A model generated the notes under the pieces. The model searched no databases and had not been told where the DNA came from. It saw nothing but the letters and a program-made list of their open reading frames with translations. A stretch of DNA of 64,000 nucleotides from Streptomyces virginiae. Lineage in GTDB: Bacteria > Actinomycetota > Actinomycetes > Streptomycetales > Streptomycetaceae. Position 1 is the first letter of the stretch. Each line of letters starts with the position of its first letter. Below are positions 38,765-46,278 of this stretch, piece after piece. The position numbers were made by a program, and so were the translations under genes. The stretch lies in NCBI RefSeq assembly GCF_000720455.1, contig NZ_JOAK01000013.1, forward strand, positions 1 through 64,000, written 5' to 3'.

Positions 38765-39937
38765 ATGACGCAGGGCGGGGCAGCGCGGCGCACGGTCCTG
38801 GGGGCGGCCGTGGTGGCGGCCGGGGCCGGGATCACCGGACTCGCGGCGGGACCGGCCGCCGCCTCCGGGGAGGGCGGCGGCCGCGGCGGCGACGGCGGCT
38901 TCCGGGACCTCCCGTACCCCACGGTCATCGGCCACCGCGGCGCCAGCGGCTACCGGCCGGAGCACACGCTCGGCTCCTACCAGCTGGCCCTCGACCTGGG
39001 GGCGGACGTCGTCGAGCAGGACCTGGTCCCCACCCGGGACGGCCACCTGGTGTGCCGCCACGAGAACGAGATCGGCGGCACCACCGACGTCGCCGACCAC
39101 CCCGAGTTCGCCTCGCGGCGTACCACCAAGTCCGTCGACGGAGTCTCGGTCACCGGCTGGTTCACCGAGGACTTCACCCTCGCCGAGCTGAAGACCCTGC
39201 GCGCGAAGGAACGTATCCCCGCCGTCCGCCAGCGCAACACGCTCTACGACGGCCAGTGGGCGGTCCCCACCTTCGAAGAGGTGCTCCGCTGGGCCGACCG
39301 CGAGGGCCGGCGGCGCGGCGAGCGCGTCTGGCTCCACGTCGAGACCAAGCACCCCAGCTACTTCCGCGGCCTGGGCCTCGGCCTGGAGGAGCCCCTCGCC
39401 CGGCTGCTGCGCCGGTACCGCCGCGACGGCCGTGACGCCGCCGTCTTCCTCCAGTCCTTCGAACCCTCCAGCATCCAGCGGCTCTCCCGGCTGGTCTCCG
39501 CGCCCCGGGTGGTCCTGCTCTCTGCGGCCAACACCCGCCCCTGGGACTTCGAACAGGCGGGGGACCCGCGTACGGTCGCCGACCTGGTCAAGCCCGAGGG
39601 CCTCAAGTGGATCGCCGGCTTCGCCCAGGGCATCGGCCCCACCATGGACCTGATCCTCCCGCGCGACGCGGCCGGCCGGCTCGGCGCACCGACCACCCTG
39701 GTCAAGGACGCCCACGCCCGCGGGCTGCTGCTGCACCCCTATACCGCGCGCAACGAGAACAGCTTCCTGCCCGCCGAGTACCGCAGGGGTACGGATCCGG
39801 CCGCGTACGGGGACGCCCTCGGCGCCTTCCGCACGTACTTCGAACAGGGCATCGACGGGATCTTCACCGACAACCCGGACACCGGACTGCTCGCCGCCGA
39901 AGCCTTCCGCCCGGGCCGACGCCCCGTCAACGGCTGA
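38765..39937 (+). CDS. Secreted glycerophosphodiester phosphodiesterase
   Basis: A 390-residue GDPD. The N-terminus (GGAARRTVLGAAVVAAGAGI) is a twin-arginine-type signal. The catalytic domain starts GHRGASGYRPEHTLGSYQLA and includes EQDLVPTRDGHLVCRHE and FTDNPDTG, the GDPD metal-site and terminal motifs. It hydrolyses glycerophosphodiesters to glycerol-3-phosphate and an alcohol outside the cell, as in phosphate scavenging. ATG 38765 has GAGGAG about 9 nt upstream. Confidence 0.92.
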   Translation: MTQGGAARRTVLGAAVVAAGAGITGLAAGPAAASGEGGGRGGDGGFRDLPYPTVIGHRGASGYRPEHTLGSYQLALDLGADVVEQDLVPTRDGHLVCRHENEIGGTTDVADHPEFASRRTTKSVDGVSVTGWFTEDFTLAELKTLRAKERIPAVRQRNTLYDGQWAVPTFEEVLRWADREGRRRGERVWLHVETKHPSYFRGLGLGLEEPLARLLRRYRRDGRDAAVFLQSFEPSSIQRLSRLVSAPRVVLLSAANTRPWDFEQAGDPRTVADLVKPEGLKWIAGFAQGIGPTMDLILPRDAAGRLGAPTTLVKDAHARGLLLHPYTARNENSFLPAEYRRGTDPAAYGDALGAFRTYFEQGIDGIFTDNPDTGLLAAEAFRPGRRPVNG

Positions 39938-39951
39938 GCGCCGCTTCCCGA

Positions 39952-40000
39952 ACGAGTGGGCCGCGCCCGGTGGGGAAACCGCCGGGCGCGGCCCACTCGT
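39952..40000 (+). terminator. Strong terminator after the phosphodiesterase gene
   Basis: Perfect 19-bp stem, arms 39952-39970 and 39982-40000, 11-nt loop. It ends only 10 nt before the ATG of the sigma-like gene, leaving no room for a normal promoter in between. Confidence 0.85.
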
Positions 40001-40010
40001 CCCGCTCGGC

Positions 40011-40582
40011 ATGGACCTGCTGAAGGACCCCGACCTCGTCAACGAACTGGGCCCGCTGCTCTCCGCGGAGGCGGCGGCGGAGGCCCCGGGCGCCGGAGTG
40101 GACGCGGCCGACCTGGAACAAGCCGTCTGGGTCAGGCTGCTGGAGAGCGGCCGGCGCGCACCCGATCCCGCCGACCCGGCCGAGCCGGCCCGCTGGCTGC
40201 GCCGCGCGGTACGGGCCGAGGCCCGGCTCGCCCGGCGCCGCGCGCGCCGTGAGATGCCGTACGACCACCGCCGCCGGCGCGTGGACGACCACCGCCCGCG
40301 GGCCGACGCCGCCGGCGGGCCCGGGCCGGAGCCCGAAGACGCCCTGCTGCACGGGGAGGAGAACCGGGCCCTCCGATCGGCCGTCGCCCGATTGCCCGGA
40401 CGCTGTCCCGAGCTGATGAGGCACTTCTTTCGCCCAGAGACCTCACATACCGTGAAATCGCAGGAGAGTTGGGTATCTCACAAGGAAGTTTAGGGCCTGT
40501 GCGTTCCCGTTGCCTGGGATGTCTGCGCAGAATGCTCGCGGCAGAGGTTGCGGCTCCTGGCCTTCGGGGAATGGAGCGGTAG
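40011..40582 (+). pseudogene. Sigma-70 (ECF-like) factor gene, apparently frameshifted
   Basis: The first frame (ATG 40011) encodes residues like sigma region 2 (LEQAVWVRLLESGRR...WLRRAVRAEARLARRRAR) and then ends early at 40493 with an unrelated tail. From about 40430 the -1 frame continues with a sigma region 4 helix-turn-helix, LTYREIAGELGISQGSLG, then RSRCLGCLRRML, stopping at 40582. Restoring one G in AGG at about 40428-40432 gives a continuous protein of about 190 residues. The downstream frame contains a TTA leucine codon at 40490-40492. The start lacks a ribosome binding site and abuts a terminator. Either a pseudogene, a sequencing error, or an odd expression mode. Confidence 0.75.
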
Positions 40583-40619
40583 ACCAACGGGCTACCAGGT
40601 GAGCTGGAGGCATGCGCAC

Positions 40620-41126
40620 ATGGGCATGAGCGTGACCATTTCGGCGGCGACTGCCGAGGACGCCGAGCAGATCTTCAAACTGCAGTACCTGGCCTTCCAG
40701 CGCGAGGCCGAGCTGTACGGCAACTACCTCATCCAGCCGCTCACCCAGTCCCTGGACTCCCTCAAGGGAGAGCTCGCGACGGACACCGTCCTGGTGGCCC
40801 GGCTCGGCGACGAGATCGTCGGGACCGTACGCGGCAGCGTGGACGAGGAGGGCACCGCCAAGATCGCCAAGCTCTGCGTCCACCCGCGCCTGCAGGGACA
40901 CGGGCTCGGCGCCCGCCTGCTGCGCGCCGTGGAGGAGGCCCTCGCGAGCCCCGGCACCACCACCCGCTTCCGCCTGCACACGGGTCACAAGAGCGAGTCC
41001 AACCTGCGCCTCTACCGCAAGGCCGGCTACGTCAAGGTCGGCGGGCGCACGGCGTCCGACGGCGTGCAGCTGGTGATCCTGGAGAAGGAAGCCAAGGACC
41101 CGACCGACTTCGCGGTCAGCGCCTGA
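40620..41126 (+). CDS. GNAT-family acetyltransferase
   Basis: A 168-residue GNAT. The acetyl-CoA binding motif is RLQGHGLGARLLRAVEEAL (Q/RxxGxG/A), followed by LRLYRKAGYVKVG. Substrate unknown. ATG 40620 follows GGAGG by 9 nt. It lies 37 nt after the sigma-like gene and may share its transcript. Confidence 0.9.
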   Translation: MGMSVTISAATAEDAEQIFKLQYLAFQREAELYGNYLIQPLTQSLDSLKGELATDTVLVARLGDEIVGTVRGSVDEEGTAKIAKLCVHPRLQGHGLGARLLRAVEEALASPGTTTRFRLHTGHKSESNLRLYRKAGYVKVGGRTASDGVQLVILEKEAKDPTDFAVSA

Positions 41127-41139
41127 TCCGGCCTCCGGT

Positions 41140-41559
41140 TCAGCGCTTGCGCAGCCAGAGCATCCCGGTGATCGGCAGGATCACCGGGATGAACAGGTAG
41201 CCCAGCCCGAACTGCGACCAGACGGTCGTGTCGGGGAAGGACTCCGGGCGCAGCACCGTCCAGGTGCCCACGGCAAGCACGCCCGCCAGTTCCGCGGCGC
41301 AGCACACCAGCGCCGCCCTGCGCGCCGCCTCGCCGCCGCGCACCAGCGAGTAGGTGATGAACGCGTAGGCCAGCGCCGCCACCGCGGACAACGAGTAGGC
41401 CAGCGGCGCCCGGTCGAACTCGGTGGAGATCTGGAAGGCCGACCGCGAGACCGCGCCCACCACCATCACCCCGTACAGCCACACCAGCAGCAGCCCCGGC
41501 CCGGAGACCAGCCGCTTGCGCCCGGCGTCAGTGGCGGTCGTCGTCTCAGCGTCAGGCAC
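41140..41559 (-). CDS. Small integral membrane protein
   Basis: A 139-residue protein with about four hydrophobic segments (25-45, 53-72, 82-100, 115-134) and a charged N-terminus. No family recognised. GTG 41559 lies within the end of the upstream membrane gene (8-nt overlap), so the two are translated as a pair. Confidence 0.75.
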   Translation of the reverse strand: MPDAETTTATDAGRKRLVSGPGLLLVWLYGVMVVGAVSRSAFQISTEFDRAPLAYSLSAVAALAYAFITYSLVRGGEAARRAALVCCAAELAGVLAVGTWTVLRPESFPDTTVWSQFGLGYLFIPVILPITGMLWLRKR

Positions 41560-41920
41560 CGGTCGTTCCCCAGATGTCGTAGAGCCGTACTTCGAGGACG
41601 GCGAGGACGACCGCGCCGGCGGCCACCGTCACCGATCCCCACTTGGTCCGCTCGGTCAGCGAGAGCAGCCCGGCGGCCGGTACCGCGGCGAAGGCGCCGA
41701 GCAGGTAGGCCACGAAGATCACCGTGCCCTCGTCGGGCTTCTCGCCCCTGGCCAGCTGGACCAGGCCGATCACCAGCTGGGCCAGGACCAGGACGGTCAC
41801 GACGGCCATGCCGATGAAGTGCCAGTCCTTGGTGGGCTGGTCGCGCAGCGCGGCGAAACCGCACCAGGCGGCGAGGGCGAGTGCGGCCACGCCGATGGCG
41901 ACCGTCAGGGCGTCGAGCAT
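41552..41920 (-). CDS. Small integral membrane protein
   Basis: A 122-residue protein with about four membrane segments, starting MLDALTVAIGVAALALAAW. It precedes and overlaps the other small membrane gene; they probably form a complex. A TAATAC hexamer lies 9 nt before the ATG on the minus strand. Function unknown. Confidence 0.75.
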   Translation of the reverse strand: MLDALTVAIGVAALALAAWCGFAALRDQPTKDWHFIGMAVVTVLVLAQLVIGLVQLARGEKPDEGTVIFVAYLLGAFAAVPAAGLLSLTERTKWGSVTVAAGAVVLAVLEVRLYDIWGTTGA

Positions 41921-42173
41921 GCAGCGAGGGTATTACGGGCCGAAAGACCCGATGCGCGCGCCCCTTCCCGTACGGCGGCCCCCGCACGGCCGCCGTGCCC
42001 CTCGCCGCGACCGTGGTCTTGACCACAAGGAGCCCCCGCGAAGGCCCCGTCGAGAGCCCCCGGAACGCCCCCCGCCGCGGGCCCGGCGGAGCACGTCGGC
42101 GCAGGTCAGCGGCGAGGGCGGCAGGGTGGGACGGATGACCCCGACCGACCGGTGTTGTCCGGTATGCGGCCGA
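41921..42173. other. Intergenic stretch without a gene
   Basis: GC-rich spacer between the divergent membrane pair and the met leader. It holds the minus-strand promoter near 41930 and nothing else that I can support. Confidence 0.55.
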
Positions 42174-42228
42174 ATAGCGTCCGCTATCCGGACAGCTTTG
42201 ATCGGTGAGGGGGTACGTCTGCTTTACT
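42174..42228 (+). promoter_or_regulatory. met leader promoter with upstream palindrome
   Basis: Palindrome ATAGCG-TC-CGCTAT (42174-42187), flanked by GTCCGG and TCCGGAC, precedes TTGATC (42198-42203) and TTTACT (42223-42228). The spacing of 19 bp is long. TTTACT ends 7 nt before the leader-peptide ATG, so the transcript may be leaderless. The palindrome is a candidate operator for a sulfur regulator. Confidence 0.5.
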
Positions 42229-42235
42229 GGGGCCC

Positions 42236-42322
42236 ATGACCACGACGAGCAGCCGCACCCTTGCGACCGAGGCGACGATGACGCCCGGTGCTCGCTGTAT
42301 GTGTCGAATGTGCGCCTTCTGA
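42236..42322 (+). CDS. Cys/Met-rich leader peptide upstream of metNIQ
   Basis: A 28-residue open frame too short for routine calling. Its C-terminus reads A19-R-C-M-C-R-M-C-A-F28, with Cys codons at 21, 23 and 26 and Met at 22 and 25 immediately before the stop. That concentration of sulfur amino acids is the hallmark of a transcription-attenuation leader, where ribosome stalling reports low charged tRNA. CGAGGC (42268-42273) inside it can pair with GCCTCG (42337-42342), competing with a downstream CTCGC/GCGAG hairpin (42339-42356). Confidence 0.6.
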   Translation: MTTTSSRTLATEATMTPGARCMCRMCAF

Positions 42323-42524
42323 GGGCCCCTTCCTGAGCCTCGCGCCCCGAAGCGAGACCGGCCGCGCCAGTACGTCACCACCTGATGGACAACACGGCCC
42401 ACTCATGCCCCGCGCACGCGTCGAAGCCATCGTTTTCTGACGGTTCGTCCCGTATCGCGTCCCAGATGTTTGCCCCGTGCCCGGCACCCCGCTGCGCCGT
42501 GCACTCGACAGCGACGGAATTCCT
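42323..42524 (+). promoter_or_regulatory. met leader region between peptide and metN
   Basis: About 200 nt with several short pairings, including CTCGC-N8-GCGAG at 42339-42356, but no classical T-tailed terminator. I could not match it to a SAM-I or SAM-IV riboswitch by eye. GTG 42477 is an alternative metN start within it. Confidence 0.4.
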
Positions 42525-43589
42525 GTGATCACCACATCGGGCCTCACGAAGGTCTACCAGTCCCGTGGCCGCGAGGTCACCGCCCTGGACGGCGTCGACC
42601 TCCACGTCCGCGAGGGCGAGGTCTACGGAGTCATCGGCCAGAGCGGCGCCGGCAAGTCCTCCCTGATCCGCTGCGTGAACCTGCTGGAGCGCCCCACCAC
42701 CGGCACCGTGCACGTCGACGGTGTCGACCTCACCGCGCTGGCCGGCCGCGGCCGCCGCGCCGGCAAGGAACTCCGCGAGGCCCGCAGCCGTATCGGCATG
42801 GTCTTCCAGCACTTCAACCTGCTGTCCTCGCGCACCGTCCAGGCCAACGTCGAGCTGCCCCTGGAGATCCTCGGCGTCTCCGGCCGCGAGCGCTCCCGCA
42901 AGGCCCTGGAACTCCTCGACCTCGTCGGCCTCGCCGACAAGGCCAAGGCCTACCCCACCCAGCTCTCCGGCGGCCAGAAGCAGCGCGTCGGCATCGCCCG
43001 CGCCCTGGCCGGCGACCCCAAGGTGCTGCTCTCCGACGAGGCCACCAGCGCCCTCGACCCCGAGACCACCCGCTCCATCCTGAAGCTGCTGCGCGACCTC
43101 AACGAGCAGCTCGGCCTCACCGTGCTCCTCATCACGCACGAGATGGACGTCGTCAAGACCGTCTGCGACTCGGCCGCCCTGATGAAGAAGGGCCGGATCG
43201 TCGAGTCCGGCACCGTCGCCGAACTGCTCGCCACCCCCGGCTCCGAGCTCGCCGGCGAGCTGTTCCCGGTCACCGGCGCCGCCTCCGGCCCCGACCGCAC
43301 GGTCGTCGACGTCACCTTCCACGGCGAGGCCGCCGCCCAGCCGGTCATCTCGCAGCTCTCGCGCACGTACAACATCGACATCTCGATCCTCGGCGCCGCG
43401 ATGGACACCGTCGCCGGCCGGCTCATCGGCCGCATGCGCATCGAACTGCCCGGCCGCTACGAGGACAACGTCGTGCCGGTGGGCTTCCTGCGCGAGCAGG
43501 GCCTCCAGGTCGACGTCGTCGACGAGGCCGACGGGATCGACAACGAACTGGCCGAACTGACCGAGCTGGCCAAGGATGGTGCCAAGTGA
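42525..43589 (+). CDS. metN: Methionine ABC transporter ATP-binding protein
   Basis: A 354-residue ATPase of the methionine uptake ABC system. Walker A GQSGAGKSS, signature LSGGQKQRVGIARAL and Walker B KVLLSDEATSALDP are intact; the C-terminal NIL domain (about 265-345) is the regulatory methionine-binding module. GTG 42525 (reading VITTSGLTKVY) gives the family N-terminus; GTG 42477 would add 16 residues. Stop overlaps the metI GTG by 4 nt. Confidence 0.97.
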   Translation: MITTSGLTKVYQSRGREVTALDGVDLHVREGEVYGVIGQSGAGKSSLIRCVNLLERPTTGTVHVDGVDLTALAGRGRRAGKELREARSRIGMVFQHFNLLSSRTVQANVELPLEILGVSGRERSRKALELLDLVGLADKAKAYPTQLSGGQKQRVGIARALAGDPKVLLSDEATSALDPETTRSILKLLRDLNEQLGLTVLLITHEMDVVKTVCDSAALMKKGRIVESGTVAELLATPGSELAGELFPVTGAASGPDRTVVDVTFHGEAAAQPVISQLSRTYNIDISILGAAMDTVAGRLIGRMRIELPGRYEDNVVPVGFLREQGLQVDVVDEADGIDNELAELTELAKDGAK

Positions 43590-44254
43590 CCTGGTCCGAG
43601 ATGCAGCCCCTGCTCACCCAGGGCACCTACGACACCCTCTACATGGTGCTGTGGTCCACCCTGGTGACCGTGCTCGGCGGACTGCCCATCGGCATCCTGC
43701 TGGTCCTCACCGACAAGGGCGGCCTGCTGCAGAACCAGCCGCTCAACAAGGTCCTCGGCGTGATCGTGAACATAGGCCGCTCGCTGCCGTTCATCATCCT
43801 GCTGATCTTCCTGATCCCGGTCACCACCGCGGTCGTCGGCACCTTCATCGGCCCCACCGCCATGATCGTCCCGCTCGCCATCGGCGCCATCCCCTTCTTC
43901 GCCCGGCTCGTCGAGACCGCCGTCCGCGAGGTGGACCACGGCCTGATCGAGGCCGTCGAGTCCATGGGCGGCGGCATCCCGACCCTGGTCGGCAAGGTCC
44001 TCCTGCCGCAGGCCCTGCCCTCCCTGGTCGCCGGCGTCACCACCACCGTCATCACCCTCGTCGGCTACTCCGCCATGGCGGGCGCCGTCGGCGGCGAAGG
44101 CCTCGGCTCCAAGGCCATCACGTACGGCTTCCAGCGCTTCGAGACCGGCTTCATGGTCGCCACCGTCGTGGTCCTCATCGTCCTCGTCACCGTGGTCCAG
44201 CTGATCGGCGACGGCGTCGTACGCCTCCTGGCCCGCCGCGGCCGGACGGCCTGA
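43586..44254 (+). CDS. metI: Methionine ABC transporter permease
   Basis: A 222-residue permease with about five membrane segments and the EAA loop (EVDHGLIEAVESMGGG) that contacts MetN. GTG start overlaps metN by 4 nt. Full family length. Confidence 0.97.
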   Translation: MTWSEMQPLLTQGTYDTLYMVLWSTLVTVLGGLPIGILLVLTDKGGLLQNQPLNKVLGVIVNIGRSLPFIILLIFLIPVTTAVVGTFIGPTAMIVPLAIGAIPFFARLVETAVREVDHGLIEAVESMGGGIPTLVGKVLLPQALPSLVAGVTTTVITLVGYSAMAGAVGGEGLGSKAITYGFQRFETGFMVATVVVLIVLVTVVQLIGDGVVRLLARRGRTA

Positions 44255-44367
44255 CCGCGACCACGGGCCGCGGCCCCCACCGATTTCCCCCATAGAGCCC
44301 GCACTTGTCGTGCTTGGGCCACCACCAGCAAGTCCTCGGTACTTGTTCAGCAAGAAAGGCACTCTTC

Positions 44368-45225
44368 GTGCGTAAGAACATCAAGCTCACCGCCCTCGCC
44401 GCCACCGCCACCGCGCTGACCCTCGGCCTCACCGCCTGCGGCAGCTCCTCGGACCCGTCCTCCGCCAAGGCCGACGGCGGCAAGGCCGACGAGAGCAAGC
44501 CGCTCGTCATAGCGGCCTCCCCGAGCCCCCACGCCGACATCCTGAACTTCGTGAAGGACAAGCTCGCGGCCAAGGAAGGCCTCAAGCTGGAGGTCAAGGA
44601 GTTCACGGACTACGTCCTGCCCAACACCGCCACCGAGCAGGGCCAGGTCGACGGCAACTACTTCCAGCACAAGCCGTACCTCGACGACTTCAACAAGAAG
44701 AACAACACCCACGTCGTCCCCGTCGTGAACGTGCACCTGGAGCCCCTCGGCCTCTACTCCAAGAAGGTCAAGGCACTCTCCGACATCAAGGCCGGCCAGA
44801 CCATCGCCGTCCCCAACGACACCACCAACGAGGGCCGCGCCCTCCAGCTGCTCGCCGCGAACAACCTGATCACCCTGAAGGAGGGTGTCGGCACCAGCGC
44901 CAAGCTGTCCGACATCACCGACAAGAAGGGCCTGGAGTTCAAGGAGCTGGAGGCCGCCACCGTCCCGCGCGCCCTGGGCGACGTGGACGCCGCGGTGATC
45001 AACGGCAACTACGCCCTCGAGGCCAACCTGGCGCCCGCCAAGGACGCGCTCGTCCTGGAGAAGGCCGAGGGCAACCCCTACGCCAACTTCCTCGCGGTCA
45101 AGGACGGCAACCAGAACGACCCGCGGATCCAGAAGCTCGCCAAGCTCCTGAACTCCGACGACGTCAAGAAGTTCATCGAGGAGAAGTACCAGGGCTCGGT
45201 CGTCCCGGCCTTCGGCACCTCCTGA
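44368..45225 (+). CDS. metQ: Methionine-binding lipoprotein
   Basis: A 285-residue substrate-binding lipoprotein with lipobox LTAC (Cys24). The NlpA/MetQ core shows ASPSPHADILNFVKD, FTDYVLPNTATEQGQVDGNYFQHK and QTIAVPNDTTNEGRALQLL. It delivers D- or L-methionine (or sulfoxide) to MetNI. GTG 44368 has GAAAGG 8 nt upstream. The three genes end at a terminator at 45266. Confidence 0.97.
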   Translation: MRKNIKLTALAATATALTLGLTACGSSSDPSSAKADGGKADESKPLVIAASPSPHADILNFVKDKLAAKEGLKLEVKEFTDYVLPNTATEQGQVDGNYFQHKPYLDDFNKKNNTHVVPVVNVHLEPLGLYSKKVKALSDIKAGQTIAVPNDTTNEGRALQLLAANNLITLKEGVGTSAKLSDITDKKGLEFKELEAATVPRALGDVDAAVINGNYALEANLAPAKDALVLEKAEGNPYANFLAVKDGNQNDPRIQKLAKLLNSDDVKKFIEEKYQGSVVPAFGTS

Positions 45226-45265
45226 CCCCGCCGCCCGACCCCGTCGGGCCCGGACGGTCATGCAT

Positions 45266-45303
45266 CTCGGCCCCGCACGCCCCTGTCGGCGCGCGGGGCC
45301 GAG
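45266..45303 (+). terminator. Terminator of metNIQ
   Basis: Arms CTCGGCCCCGC (45266-45276) and GCGGGGCCGAG (45293-45303), perfect 11 bp, 16-nt loop, 41 nt past the metQ stop. Confidence 0.75.
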
Positions 45304-45481
45304 TCCTGCCCGCCCCCGGAGCCGAGCCCTGCCCGCTCCCGGGCAACCCGGCCCTGCACATCCCCCGTTCGATGCTGCATGCTGTGGCCTACGACCCGTG
45401 GATCAGGTCCCGCACCAACGGCCCCGCACCACGGTCGCATCGCAACACGGTCGCACCACGTTCTCAGGCATGGAGCTGCGC

Positions 45482-46207
45482 ATGACTACCACCTTCCCGG
45501 ACGTCACCATCAGCACGGAACGGCTGGTGCTGCGCCCGTTCGAGGAGGAGGACGTCACCGCGCTCGCCGAGATGATGAACGACGAGAACATCACCGCCTG
45601 GACCTCCGTACCGCACCCCTACACCCGGGCCGACGCGCACGCCTGGGCCACCCGGGACTCCCACACCGAACGCGCCGAGGGCCGCGGCATCGTCTTCGCC
45701 GTCACCGAGTTCCTCACCCAGCGCCTCGTCGGCATCGTCCACCTCCGCAACACCAACTGGCGCACCCGCGCCACCGAGGTCGGCTACGTCACCGCGCCCT
45801 GGGCCCGCGGCGAGGGCTACGCCAGCGAGTCCGTCCTGGCCGTCGCCCAATGGCTCTTCCGCGAGCAGGCGTTCGAGCGCCTCGAACTGCGCACAGCCGC
45901 CGACAACACCGCCTCCCAGCAGGTCGCCCAGAAGATCGGCTGCATCAGCGAGGGCGTCCTGCGCAACGCGTGGACAGTGCGCACGCAGACCGCCGACGGC
46001 GGCTGGACCGACACCCGCACCGACCTCATCGTCTGGAGCCTCCTGCCCGAGGACCTCGACGAAGGCGACGGCTACGACGGGTACGACGGCTACGAGAGCT
46101 ACGAAAGCCACGACACCCACGGCGGCCCCGGCGGACGTCCGGGCGACGCGGTCCCCGGACAGCGGTCCGACGCGCACGGCCACCCCGTCGGCGCCGACCG
46201 GAAATGA
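45482..46207 (+). CDS. GNAT (RimJ/RimL-like) acetyltransferase
   Basis: A 241-residue protein. Residues about 1-180 are a RimJ/RimL-type GNAT: ISTERLVLRPFEEEDVTAL, GYVTAPWARGEGYASESV and LRTAADNTASQQVAQKIG. A C-terminal tail of about 50 residues is rich in Asp, Gly and Tyr (DGYDGYDGYESYES) and probably disordered. ATG 45482 has GGAG 7 nt upstream; ATG 45470 is an alternative. Confidence 0.88.
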   Translation: MTTTFPDVTISTERLVLRPFEEEDVTALAEMMNDENITAWTSVPHPYTRADAHAWATRDSHTERAEGRGIVFAVTEFLTQRLVGIVHLRNTNWRTRATEVGYVTAPWARGEGYASESVLAVAQWLFREQAFERLELRTAADNTASQQVAQKIGCISEGVLRNAWTVRTQTADGGWTDTRTDLIVWSLLPEDLDEGDGYDGYDGYESYESHDTHGGPGGRPGDAVPGQRSDAHGHPVGADRK

Positions 46208-46278
46208 ACCGATGACCGGGTAGTCTCACCGTGCCCGCCCCACCCTCCCGCCCCCCCCACATCAGGAGACAGACGACG

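Noticed and set aside
40430..40582. Programmed -1 frameshift in the sigma-like gene
   Set aside because: There is no X-XXY-YYZ slippery heptamer; CACTTCTTTCG does not allow good re-pairing. A missing base is simpler.
42323..42524. SAM-I or SAM-IV riboswitch before metN
   Set aside because: The conserved core of either class could not be recognised by eye. The short Cys/Met peptide is a better explanation.
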